Below, in pieces: positions 18,306 through 26,339 of a stretch of 64,000 nt of DNA. The notes under the pieces are model-generated. The model was given only the letters and a program-made list of their open reading frames with translations. It made no database searches and had not been told where the DNA came from. A program made the translations under genes and the position numbers. The first letter of the stretch is position 1. Each line of letters begins with the position of its first letter. Source of the DNA: Flavihumibacter petaseus NBRC 106054 (GTDB taxonomy: Bacteria; Bacteroidota; Bacteroidia; Chitinophagales; Chitinophagaceae); NCBI RefSeq assembly GCF_000974785.1, contig NZ_BBWV01000001.1, positions 1,302,001 to 1,366,000 of the forward strand, given 5' to 3'.

Positions 18306-18371
18306 AACTTTAAACTCCCACATCCCCGGGTTCCAACAGCTAAACATCCAAACAACTAAACTTCTAAACAT
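18306..18371 (-). repeat. TTTAG-type low-complexity repeat, copy 1
   Basis: On the minus strand this stretch reads as repeated GTTTAG/GTTTGG words (for example GTTTAGAAGTTTAGTTGTTT), followed by GTTGGAACCCGG and AGTTTAAAG. A related sequence stands at 29126-29172 on the plus strand, with the same TTTAGTTGTTTAGAAGTTGG then GACCCGG order. It lies immediately after the beta-lactamase-like gene stop. No gene or secondary structure is evident in it. Confidence 0.6.
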
Positions 18372-19580
18372 CTACTTCTTCCTCCTCAACTCTTCCGCAT
18401 ACAGCATTTCTCCCATCTCGCGGAAAAACCGGAACCCGATTGTATCATAATCATACTTGTCGTCATTCAGGATACCGTCACTATTCACATAGATCGTTCC
18501 GCTCAGCATGAAATCTATTCCATGTTCTTTATCAGTAATGTAGGCCACATCGGTTAAGAACCCATATGACCAGCCTGTTTTGTTGTAACTCTTTATTGCG
18601 GGAGGGATCGGGCGTTTGCCGTCACGGAACCAAAAGAACTTGGTATAGCTGTTGAAGAATTCTGCCGTATCATACCTGGGATAGCGGCTGTCAGAAATGC
18701 GTTCACTCATGTATTCCAGAACACGCTTCCGCTGCAGGGAGTCAATTTCGAAGCGCTGCCGCGCATTTACCGTACGCGGAAAAACCAGGGCCTGCACCAT
18801 TTGCTGCAAGTCAAAAAGCGGCATGGCATTGTGCCGGGTAAAGTCCATCGGTGTGTGGATCAGGCTGTCATTCCGGTCATAATGCGCCTTACCGATCAGT
18901 AGTTTCCGGCTGAAATCATAGGCTCCGGCATAATAGGATGGTTGCTGTTCATATAGCAGGTGGCCGGTTGAATCAACAAAACGGATGCCATTGGTATGCC
19001 GGTTGCCATCCTCGTCCATCGGGACGAACCTGCGGGTAATGCGGCTGTTGGCGTAACCCATCTCCCGCAGGCGCTTGTTCAGCAATGCGGGACCAGCTAA
19101 TTCATACAGGCGGTTGTATGCATCATTGTCACTGACCAGGAAGATCTTTTTTACATAGTGATCCACACTGGGATAACCACTTTCGGATGTTGAATCTTTC
19201 GTTACTGCTGTCTGTGCTGCAAATGAGGAATCCGTCAGCATATAGGAGAACTCAGTGACACCCTTTTCCTTCAGCGTATTAATCTTCTCCAGGGCAACCA
19301 GCGCCGTTGGCAGTTTCACCATTGACGCCGGATTGAAATAATCAGTGGCGTCATACCGGAGATAATAGTTCTTACAGACCGGATTGCCGTTGGCGTCCCG
19401 GTCTATCCGGGTGTAAATGAACTGCGCATGATAGATGCCGGGATGTTTCCAGATGTCCTTCAAAAATTTACTGCCTTTCCTTTTAACCAGTTTGGTGAGC
19501 CAGGGACTATTCATTTCCTGCGACAGGCAAGGTGTAAACCACACACAAAGACAGAGGACAAGGGCTATGCTACGCAACAT
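18372..19580 (-). CDS. Exported class A beta-lactamase-like serine hydrolase
   Basis: From the ATG at 19580 the protein is 402 residues with a signal peptide ending near CLSQ. The three motifs of penicillin-recognising serine enzymes are visible in order: SxxK in NPASMVKLPTA, SDN in VSDNDAYNRL and KTG in SYNKTGWSYGF. The frame stays open to 19847, but the added N-terminus lacks a signal sequence and overlaps the divergent FAH-family gene, so I reject it. It is longer than classical class A beta-lactamases and may act on peptidoglycan peptides or esters; resistance to beta-lactams cannot be concluded from sequence. Confidence 0.85.
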   Translation of the reverse strand: MLRSIALVLCLCVWFTPCLSQEMNSPWLTKLVKRKGSKFLKDIWKHPGIYHAQFIYTRIDRDANGNPVCKNYYLRYDATDYFNPASMVKLPTALVALEKINTLKEKGVTEFSYMLTDSSFAAQTAVTKDSTSESGYPSVDHYVKKIFLVSDNDAYNRLYELAGPALLNKRLREMGYANSRITRRFVPMDEDGNRHTNGIRFVDSTGHLLYEQQPSYYAGAYDFSRKLLIGKAHYDRNDSLIHTPMDFTRHNAMPLFDLQQMVQALVFPRTVNARQRFEIDSLQRKRVLEYMSERISDSRYPRYDTAEFFNSYTKFFWFRDGKRPIPPAIKSYNKTGWSYGFLTDVAYITDKEHGIDFMLSGTIYVNSDGILNDDKYDYDTIGFRFFREMGEMLYAEELRRKK

Positions 19581-19603
19581 GGCAGTAAGATAAATATTCC
19601 CTT

Positions 19604-19611
19604 TATTTTTG
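19604..19611 (+). promoter_or_regulatory. -7 promoter element directly before the FAH-family gene
   Basis: TATTTTTG matches TAnnTTTG exactly and ends only 4 bases before the ATG at 19616. If it is used, transcription would start at or next to the start codon, giving a leaderless message. No TTG is found at -33. Confidence 0.4.
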
Positions 19612-19615
19612 GCGC

Positions 19616-20623
19616 ATGAAACTCGTCTCTTACCTGAAGGATGGACATGATCAGCTTGCCCTGTTGATTGATGGATTGCTGTTTGATACAGAAGCCCTGC
19701 ACCCCGACCTGCCCGGGAATATGGGTCTTTTCCTGCAATACTGGGATGACGCATACCCCACTGCATTGATGGGGGAAAAAATGGTCCGCGAGGGCCGTAT
19801 CTCCCGCGACAGGGGCAAACCATTTGATGAGGCCTATTTGCTGGCACCGGTTCCGTTTCCAGCTTCCTGCCGCGATGGCTATGCTTTCCGGCAACATGTT
19901 GCGTCTGCGCGGCGCAACCGGGGTGTTGACATGATCCCGGAATTTGACCAGTTCCCGATATTCTATTTTACCAATCATACCAGTATCCAGGGACCCGGTG
20001 ATGTGGTTTGCATGCCGGATCATTTTGAACAACTGGATTATGAGCTGGAGGCCGCCATCGTAATCTGCAAGGCCGGGAGGAATATCAAAGCTGCTGAAGC
20101 AGATGAGTATATTGGCGGTCTGATGATCATGAACGACATGAGCGCAAGAAAGCTGCAAATGGAAGAAATGGCGCTCAGTCTTGGTCCCGCAAAGGGCAAG
20201 GATTTCGCTACGGTGATCGGTCCCTGCCTGGTAACACTGGACGAACTGGAAGCTTTTGAAATTCCTGCCAAGCCCAACCATACCGGTAAAAACTGGAACC
20301 TGCGCATGACCTGCACCGTAAACGGACAACTGCTCAGTGACGGTAACCTCGGTGATATGGACTGGACCTTTGCCGAGATCATTGAACGCTGTTCCTATGG
20401 TGTTACGCTGCATCCCGGTGATGTGATCGGCAGTGGCACAGTAGGTACGGGTTGTCTCCTGGAGCTCAACGGTACCGGAAAACGCAACAATCCGGATTTC
20501 GTTCCCCAGTGGCTGAAAGACGGCGATGTGGTGGAAATGGAAATTGAAGGCCTCGGCAAACTGAGCAATTCGATTGTAGCTGAAGATAACCCGCATTCCC
20601 TCCTTGCACTTAAAAAGATCTGA
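19616..20623 (+). CDS. Fumarylacetoacetate hydrolase family protein
   Basis: This 335-residue FAH-superfamily protein carries the metal-binding ExE motif in LDYELEAAIVI, the NDMSARK element with the third ligand Asp, and the DVIGSGTVGTGC loop. Family members hydrolyse C-C bonds in acylpyruvates; the tyrosine-catabolic enzyme acts on fumarylacetoacetate. It is followed at once (one base) by a flavin reductase family gene, a pairing seen in aromatic amino acid breakdown loci. A role in tyrosine/homogentisate catabolism is therefore plausible but not proven; the other genes of that pathway are not in the window. Confidence 0.85.
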   Translation: MKLVSYLKDGHDQLALLIDGLLFDTEALHPDLPGNMGLFLQYWDDAYPTALMGEKMVREGRISRDRGKPFDEAYLLAPVPFPASCRDGYAFRQHVASARRNRGVDMIPEFDQFPIFYFTNHTSIQGPGDVVCMPDHFEQLDYELEAAIVICKAGRNIKAAEADEYIGGLMIMNDMSARKLQMEEMALSLGPAKGKDFATVIGPCLVTLDELEAFEIPAKPNHTGKNWNLRMTCTVNGQLLSDGNLGDMDWTFAEIIERCSYGVTLHPGDVIGSGTVGTGCLLELNGTGKRNNPDFVPQWLKDGDVVEMEIEGLGKLSNSIVAEDNPHSLLALKKI

Positions 20624-20624
20624 G

Positions 20625-21503
20625 ATGCAGATTGATCTTGCAGCACTCACCCCGGCTATGAAACAGCAATGGCTTCAGCACGCCATTGCCCCGCGGCCCA
20701 TCTGTTTTGCCAGCACCATTGATGTTGATGGCAAGGTAAACCTCAGCCCGTTTTCCTTTTTCAATTTATTCGGCACCAATCCGCCGGTCATTGTATTCTC
20801 GCCGAGCCGCCGCGTGCGGAACAACACCATCAAGCATACGCTGGAAAATGTAATGGCGGTACCGGAGGTGGTAGTGAATATTGTGGATGCTTCGATGGTG
20901 CAGCAGGTATCACTGGCCAGTTGTGAATATCCGCGCGAGGTAGACGAATTCGGCAAAGCCGGATTTACGGCTGAGCCGGCAACGCTGGTTCGGCCGCCTA
21001 TGGTAAAGGAAAGCAAGGTGAAGATGGAATGCCGGGTGCTGGAGATCAAATCACTGGGCGAAACCGGTGGCGCCGGCAATCTCGTGATCTGCGAAGTGTT
21101 GCGGTTACATATAGACGATACCATCCTGAATGAGGCCGGCACCATGATTGATCAGCGAAAGCTGCATCATGTAGCGCGCCTCGGCGGCAACTGGTATTGC
21201 AGGGTGGATCCTTCCAACCTGTTCGAAGTGGAGAAACCGAATGTTGAACTGGGAATTGGTATTGACGCCCTTCCCGAAAGTATCCGGTTGAGTAAAACAC
21301 TTACCGGCAATCATCTTGGTCAGCTCGCCAATGTACACGATCAGCCGGTAGTTGATCCTGCTTTTGAAGACGCCCACCTCCGGGAGATCGTCCAGTATTT
21401 TTCAGTGAACCCTTCTGAGATGGAAAAGGAACTGCACCGGTATGCGGCAAAGCTGCTGGATGAAGGCCGGGTTCAGCAGGCCTGGCAGGTGCTGCTATAT
21501 TAA
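20625..21503 (+). CDS. Flavin reductase family protein
   Basis: Starting at ATG 20625, one base after the FAH-family stop, this 292-residue protein has the FMN-binding split-barrel fold. The signature run includes APRPICFASTID and NLSPFSFFNLFG, with further FMN contacts in SPSRR and VVNIVD. Relatives reduce FMN or act as flavoproteins of unknown substrate. The last 90 residues form an extension typical of the Bacteroidota subgroup. An ATG-like extension to 20604 is rejected because it overlaps the upstream gene without need. The stop overlaps the convergent glycosyltransferase stop by 4 bases. Confidence 0.83.
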   Translation: MQIDLAALTPAMKQQWLQHAIAPRPICFASTIDVDGKVNLSPFSFFNLFGTNPPVIVFSPSRRVRNNTIKHTLENVMAVPEVVVNIVDASMVQQVSLASCEYPREVDEFGKAGFTAEPATLVRPPMVKESKVKMECRVLEIKSLGETGGAGNLVICEVLRLHIDDTILNEAGTMIDQRKLHHVARLGGNWYCRVDPSNLFEVEKPNVELGIGIDALPESIRLSKTLTGNHLGQLANVHDQPVVDPAFEDAHLREIVQYFSVNPSEMEKELHRYAAKLLDEGRVQQAWQVLLY

Positions 21504-22534
21504 GCCAGCAACATCTCAGGATACAGGTATTCCAGTGATACTTTCTGCTGCGGGTAGCTATCCATCGCATACTGCAGCAATTCAGGAATGTTGTTTCCGT
21601 AATTTATCTTCTGCTGCGCCGGTGCCTGCTGCCACTCCCGGAAGGTATTGCTGAAACTATCATCCACCTGTTGCAGCACTTTTACGCCGAACCCTTCCAG
21701 TGCCGCAGCATTGCAAAGCTGCTCATATTGTCCGCGGATAGGAATCACCATCAATCGCTTTCCGAGATGGAGGATCTCGGCCGGTGTTTCAAATCCGGCA
21801 CCGGTGATCACACCAGCTGACCGGATCATGCTTTCGTTGAACAGCCTTTGCTGTACCGGCAGGAACCGGATATTTCCAGCGGTTTGTTCTGCTGTCACAT
21901 CTTTTGAAAAAATTTCAAATCGCGTATCGGTAAATGCACTGAAGATCCCTTTCAGTTTTGCTGCACTGAAGGCAGAAAGGTATACCGTGATATGCCCTTT
22001 ATTCACCGGTTTCGCCTGCAATATCTCCTTCTTTATAACAGGTTCAAAAATGTGGTGGTCGTACCGGCGGAAATGCAACCCGACATAAGCAGTGGCCCGG
22101 GCATAATGTTTCAGCAGGAATTCACCCATCATCTCATTTTTAGCAGGCCGGGGTGCCAGTGGTGACTGAAATGCAGCCTGGTGACCGAGCTGCAGGGACG
22201 GCACTTTCTTGTATGCACAGGCCAGCGAAGTAATGCTTTCAAAATCATTCAGCACCACATCGTATTGTTCAACCGGCAATTCCCTGATCTCCCGCCATAC
22301 GCGGGCAGGCTGCAATTGCCTCGCTATTTTTCCATACTGCAACCCGCCGCTGGTGTTGTAAAACAGGCTCAAGCCCCTGGACCGGTAACGGCAGGGAAGG
22401 TCGGTCTGTAACTGGCTGTTGCCTCCACTCAGGAATACGTCTACCTTACCATAACGCTGCAGGTAGGGCAACAGCGCCGTTGCCCTGGCTATGTGGCCGT
22501 TTCCTGTCGCCTGTACTGCATAAAATATTTTCAT
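21500..22534 (-). CDS. MurG/GT28-like glycosyltransferase family protein
   Basis: This 344-residue protein has a GT-B architecture: the N-terminal MKIFYAVQATGNGHIARA loop is typical of UDP-sugar glycosyltransferases acting on lipids. The C-terminal donor site has VITGAGFETPAEILHLGKR and a later GQYEQLCNAAAL element, like MurG and monogalactosyldiacylglycerol synthases. It lies 18 bases downstream of the LpxH-like phosphoesterase gene, which suggests a shared role in glycolipid or envelope synthesis. The acceptor is unknown. Confidence 0.8.
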   Translation of the reverse strand: MKIFYAVQATGNGHIARATALLPYLQRYGKVDVFLSGGNSQLQTDLPCRYRSRGLSLFYNTSGGLQYGKIARQLQPARVWREIRELPVEQYDVVLNDFESITSLACAYKKVPSLQLGHQAAFQSPLAPRPAKNEMMGEFLLKHYARATAYVGLHFRRYDHHIFEPVIKKEILQAKPVNKGHITVYLSAFSAAKLKGIFSAFTDTRFEIFSKDVTAEQTAGNIRFLPVQQRLFNESMIRSAGVITGAGFETPAEILHLGKRLMVIPIRGQYEQLCNAAALEGFGVKVLQQVDDSFSNTFREWQQAPAQQKINYGNNIPELLQYAMDSYPQQKVSLEYLYPEMLLA

Positions 22535-22551
22535 CTCGTTTTCATATTAGT

Positions 22552-23385
22552 TCAGATGGCCAGCGAGCTCACATAGAGATTGACCTCATCGGTCACTACA
22601 TTGAGCACGGGCTGGTGCGTTTCGGATTTCACATGTTCAAACTGTGTGGCATCATAAGTATAGATATGCCAGTCGTTCTGGTAGAACTCCAGCGACGTAA
22701 GATGCTCCACCCAGTCGCCCGAGTTGAGGTACATCACGGCACCCTTATCTGTCTGAACGAGTCTTTTCTGTGGTTGATGGATATGTCCGCAAATCACATA
22801 ATCATATTTCTTTTCGATAGCGATCTCCGCTGCTGTCAGTTCAAAATCATTGATCCTGGCCATGCGGTTCACTCCTGCCATCACTGATTTGCTGAGAGAT
22901 ATCCGCTCTCTTCCTGCGAGGCGAAGCAGATGATTGATCAGCCGGTTTACGAGGATCAGACCGCCGTATCCGCTGCTACCGAGTTTCGCCCAGAATTTAG
23001 CTGCTCCGCGGGTTGTGTGATCGAAAACGTCCCCATGAAAGATCCAGGTCATCCTGTTGTTGATCTCGATCACCAGCTTATCTGTCAGCTGGAAATTGCC
23101 GAGCTCAATATCACAGTAACGCCGCATGATCTCATCGTGGTTACCGGTAATGTAAATCACCCGGGTACCCGATGCCATCATACACAACACTTCTTTGAGA
23201 ACAGCCATATGGGCCTGGGGGAAATAATGCTTGCTGAACTGCCAGCCGTCAATGATATCGCCATTAAGGATAAGTATCTGCGGTGCAATGCTCCGGAGAT
23301 AGTTCAGCACTTCCCGGGCTTTACAGCCATAGGTCCCCAGATGCAGGTCGGACAGTATAGCAACATCAACAGCACGCTTTTCCAT
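22552..23385 (-). CDS. LpxH-like metallophosphoesterase (UDP-2,3-diacylglucosamine diphosphatase family)
   Basis: This calcineurin-like phosphoesterase of 277 residues (start ATG 23385; the in-frame TTG at 23403 is less likely) has all five metal-site blocks: LSDLHLG, NGDIIDGW, TGNHD, FHGDVFDH and GHIHQPQ. The order and spacing match LpxH-type enzymes, which hydrolyse UDP-diacylglucosamine in lipid A synthesis. In Bacteroidota several paralogs of this family exist, and the one next to a MurG-like glycosyltransferase may act in another lipid pathway. Upstream is the second intergenic repeat. Confidence 0.82.
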   Translation of the reverse strand: MEKRAVDVAILSDLHLGTYGCKAREVLNYLRSIAPQILILNGDIIDGWQFSKHYFPQAHMAVLKEVLCMMASGTRVIYITGNHDEIMRRYCDIELGNFQLTDKLVIEINNRMTWIFHGDVFDHTTRGAAKFWAKLGSSGYGGLILVNRLINHLLRLAGRERISLSKSVMAGVNRMARINDFELTAAEIAIEKKYDYVICGHIHQPQKRLVQTDKGAVMYLNSGDWVEHLTSLEFYQNDWHIYTYDATQFEHVKSETHQPVLNVVTDEVNLYVSSLAI

Positions 23386-23690
23386 ACACTTATGGTTTGT
23401 CAAAATTCCAAAGCGTATGTTAACCCCGTATTACGCCGGCGTTAGGGAATTCTGAAATTTGTGCGGACTGGCCGTTCACGCTGGGTGTTTCGCGCGCAAG
23501 ATTGGTTTCAAGTTTTATGTTTGATTTTAGCTGAAGGCGCTTCGCTTTCACGCGGGTGTATTTTTTCACGCCAAGACGCAAAGGTGCAAAGCCGCAAAGG
23601 AATTTAGTATCCCTCCTTTGCGGTTTTGCGGTTTTGCGTGAAATCGCTTCGGGCATAGCGAGAAATACGCTTGCGTGCGAAAATTCAGGC
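23386..23690 (+). repeat. Intergenic repeat element B with inverted CGCAAAG arms
   Basis: About 305 bases without a convincing gene. From about 23500 to 23670 it repeats element A: TTGGTTTCAAGTTTTATGTT, then GCTGAAGGCGCTTCGCTTTC (23530-23549), CACGCCAAGACGCAAAGGTG, a short core, and the inverted arm CCTTTGCGGTTTTGCGGTTT ending GCGTGAAATCGCTTCGGGC and AGCGAGAAATA. This copy has the simple form, with only a 10-20 base core between the arms. It lies between a gene start (LpxH-like) and a gene stop (TonB-dependent receptor). Confidence 0.85.
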
Positions 23691-26123
23691 CTATTGAACA
23701 CGTTTCCGCTCGTCTTCGGAGGCTGTTGCTCTTTCGCGCTTGTCTTTCAGCAACTTATTGCCGAAACGTACGGAAACACCCACCTTGTACATACGGTAAC
23801 TGACCTGGATGCTGGTATGGGAGGATACCTTTTCCTGCGGAAACTCTGAATAGAAAACCCATTTGTTGCCGGAAGAAAATAAATCGTCAACGCCTGCGGT
23901 CAGGGAAACCTGGTCCTTGCAGATCTTCCGCTGCACCGCGATGTTCAGGGCACCGAGCCCGTTGAATACGGCAACCCCGAAAAGCGATTTCGACTGGTAA
24001 TAACCGGAAAGCTCCAGGGTAAATTTCTTCGGAAGCCGGAAGGTTTCAGCGCCGGAGATCGTGTAATACCACTGATCTTCCTTCACCTGGCCATTTTTCA
24101 GGTGAGCGCTCACTTCCTGGTAGTACACGCCGAGGTTGATATTGGAAGTCCACCAGGGTGTGACCTCAATTGGAAGTGTCGCCATGAACTGGAACAGGTT
24201 GGATTTGTCGAGGTTCTGTGCTACGATGGTCTGCACATTATTGGCGGTATCAAACTCATTCTGGAAATCGCCGATGGTGGCTTTCTCATAACTGTAGCCG
24301 ACACTGAACACCAGTTTTTTCAGCAGCAGGTCAAGTTTGAAATTGTGGCTGATGGCAGGCTGCAGCGCTGGGTTACCGGAAATAAAGGTCTTTGGATCAA
24401 AGAAAATCAGAAAGGGCGCAAGATTATTGAAAGTCGGCCTGGTAATGCGCTTGCTGTAGCTAATGTTCAGCCGGTTGTTGCTGCCGACGACCTGCGAAAT
24501 AAAGACCGATGGAAAAAGGTTCCCGTATTTTCTGTCCACGATATTTGCTTTCTGATCACTACCCAAATTGGAAGTGGTATGTTCATAACGCAGACCGGCC
24601 TTACCGCTGGTTTTGGGGGACAGGGTAAAATCGGCGGAGACATATGCAGCGGCGATATTTTCGCGGAGGCTGTAATCGGCTGTATAATCCATGTCGGGAA
24701 CCCATTGGCCATTTTCTTCCTTCTCTACGAGCACATCATTGCTGAAGCGGCTGATCGTCGCTTTTGCACCCATTTGCAGGGAAAACTTTTCGTTGATCTT
24801 ACGGGTATAATCGAGCTGCGTCGCCCAGATATTGATGACGGTTTCTTTTCCGCTGTTCATATTCTGGTCAAACAGGTATTTGCCTTCACCATCGGTGTAT
24901 TGCTGCTGGTATTCGGTGGGATTGCTGTCTTTATACTGCAGGTAATCTATATTGAAACTGATGCTTTCGCCGTCCTTTACCGTGTGGCTGATATTGGCAT
25001 TGGCCATCCAGTTGCGCCAGTAATTGATTTCCTGGTTGGCGATGGAAATCGTCGTATCGATCTTGTTGTTGACTTTCAGGTAGGAATAGTTTTGCGCCTC
25101 CATATCCCACTTGTGGTTGTATCCGGCAACAAGAAATCCTACGACAGTGCGCCGGTTGATGGCATAGTCCAGTCCAAGGCGGTAATCGTGATTGCGCTGA
25201 AACGGGTCACGATCGGTGATCGTCTCTACCGTATGCTCACCATCGGGTTTTTCAATCGTGCGGAGGATGTGGCCTTCCTGCAACTGCGCCAGCCGGCTGA
25301 AGGAATAGGACCCGTACACGTTCAACGGGCCTTTCCTGAAATTCATGTTGATGGATGCCATGGGTTGTGTTCCTTCCATGGGACCGACGGCCATCGAAGC
25401 GGCGGCATTACCATTAAAGCCTTCATCGGGATTATTGATCAGCACGATATTGATCATGCCTGCATTACCACTGGCATCATATTGAGCCGGCGGAATAGGG
25501 ATCAGTTCAAGCTTTTCGACATTGGCGGCATTCAGTCCCTGGAGGTACTGAATCAGCGCATCTGCCGGCATATAGGTCATCTTTCCATTGATCGTCACCA
25601 GCACCCCGTCACGTCCTGCCATGGCAATTGTACCGGCACTTCTGTTCACGATCACTCCCGGCGACCGTTCGAGTACGTCCAGTACTGTCGCGCCCACGTT
25701 GGTAATACTGCTTTTCACGTTCACGACCATACGATCCAGTTTCTGTTCGAAAAGCGGTTTTCTTGCGGACACTGTTACACCTGCCATCTGTGTTGCTGCT
25801 GAGGTCATAGGAATCAATCCGAGGTCAAGGTCACTTGCCTGGAGGGTAAAACTTTCTGCATATTTATCCGCGAAACCAATGCCACTGAACAGTACACGAT
25901 ATTCGCCCGGACCAATATCCGAGAACGCAAACTGGCCATCGCGGTTTGTAGTAGTTCCCTTGACCAGTGAACTGTCGGCCGCTTTTAACAGCAGCACATT
26001 GGCATCCTGCAGGGGAGAAAGGTCAGGCGCCTGGACTTTACCGGCAATTTTAGCCTGTGAAAAAGAAATCTGGCAAAATACAGACAGTCCTAACCACATT
26101 AAAGCAGTTTTTTGGAACGACAT
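23691..26123 (-). CDS. TonB-dependent receptor-like outer-membrane beta-barrel protein
   Basis: The 810-residue protein has a signal peptide (ending SFSQA), a carboxypeptidase-regulatory-like beta-sandwich (IAGKVQAPDLSPLQDANV, about 24-105), a plug domain (VLDVLERSPGVIVN, about 125-230) and a C-terminal OMP_b-brl_3 barrel with many aromatic-alternating strands. It is expected in the outer membrane, taking up or binding an unknown ligand. No SusD-like partner or sigma/anti-sigma pair is adjacent, so it is an orphan receptor. A long open frame on the opposite strand (24102-25802) is a shadow of its codon usage. Confidence 0.9.
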   Translation of the reverse strand: MSFQKTALMWLGLSVFCQISFSQAKIAGKVQAPDLSPLQDANVLLLKAADSSLVKGTTTNRDGQFAFSDIGPGEYRVLFSGIGFADKYAESFTLQASDLDLGLIPMTSAATQMAGVTVSARKPLFEQKLDRMVVNVKSSITNVGATVLDVLERSPGVIVNRSAGTIAMAGRDGVLVTINGKMTYMPADALIQYLQGLNAANVEKLELIPIPPAQYDASGNAGMINIVLINNPDEGFNGNAAASMAVGPMEGTQPMASINMNFRKGPLNVYGSYSFSRLAQLQEGHILRTIEKPDGEHTVETITDRDPFQRNHDYRLGLDYAINRRTVVGFLVAGYNHKWDMEAQNYSYLKVNNKIDTTISIANQEINYWRNWMANANISHTVKDGESISFNIDYLQYKDSNPTEYQQQYTDGEGKYLFDQNMNSGKETVINIWATQLDYTRKINEKFSLQMGAKATISRFSNDVLVEKEENGQWVPDMDYTADYSLRENIAAAYVSADFTLSPKTSGKAGLRYEHTTSNLGSDQKANIVDRKYGNLFPSVFISQVVGSNNRLNISYSKRITRPTFNNLAPFLIFFDPKTFISGNPALQPAISHNFKLDLLLKKLVFSVGYSYEKATIGDFQNEFDTANNVQTIVAQNLDKSNLFQFMATLPIEVTPWWTSNINLGVYYQEVSAHLKNGQVKEDQWYYTISGAETFRLPKKFTLELSGYYQSKSLFGVAVFNGLGALNIAVQRKICKDQVSLTAGVDDLFSSGNKWVFYSEFPQEKVSSHTSIQVSYRMYKVGVSVRFGNKLLKDKRERATASEDERKRVQ

Positions 26124-26221
26124 ATATAAGGTTTATGGTGCACAAGACGGATGGGCACGATAGGGCAGGTAAGTCGGGTGAAAGACCGGATTACAGGATA
26201 CGGTAAACGAAAGTGGCAATG

Positions 26222-26229
26222 CAAAGGTA
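26222..26229 (-). promoter_or_regulatory. -7 promoter element upstream of the TonB-dependent receptor
   Basis: On the minus strand the octamer is TACCTTTG, an exact TAnnTTTG match, about 100 bases upstream of the receptor ATG at 26123. The nearest upstream TTG is 25 bases away, longer than the usual spacer. A 5' leader of about 90 bases would result. Confidence 0.5.
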
Positions 26230-26312
26230 AATAAGCTATAAAGGTAGGTAAAGTCAATACGGGTCAAACGGGGAAATCTACAGATGAACAGGGTGTTTTC
26301 CCCGGTAAAAAC

Positions 26313-26320
26313 TATTTTTG
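26313..26320 (+). promoter_or_regulatory. -7 promoter element upstream of lysS
   Basis: TATTTTTG, an exact TAnnTTTG match, stands 20 bases before the lysS ATG at 26340. No TTG lies at the expected -33 distance. The 216-base divergent spacer between the receptor and lysS holds both promoters and no gene. Confidence 0.5.
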
Positions 26321-26339
26321 CACCTCAAATTTTGGATTC

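Noticed and set aside
18153-18355. N-terminal extension of the GH9 protein from a TTG at 18355
   Set aside because: The extra part reads through the TTTAG repeat and puts the signal peptide deep inside the protein.
18372-19580. The serine hydrolase as a true antibiotic-resistance beta-lactamase
   Set aside because: The three motifs are shared by many housekeeping serine hydrolases, and the protein is much longer than known class A resistance enzymes.
19581-19847. N-terminal extension of the beta-lactamase-like protein
   Set aside because: It overlaps the divergent FAH-family gene and would bury the signal peptide that begins at 19580.
23420-23701. Short open frames in both directions across repeat copy B
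   Set aside because: They consist only of translated CGCAAAG-type repeat, as in copy A.
24102-25802. A 566-codon open frame on the plus strand opposite the TonB-dependent receptor gene
   Set aside because: It is the complement of a clear receptor gene with signal peptide, plug and barrel; its translation shows no domain and arises from codon bias.
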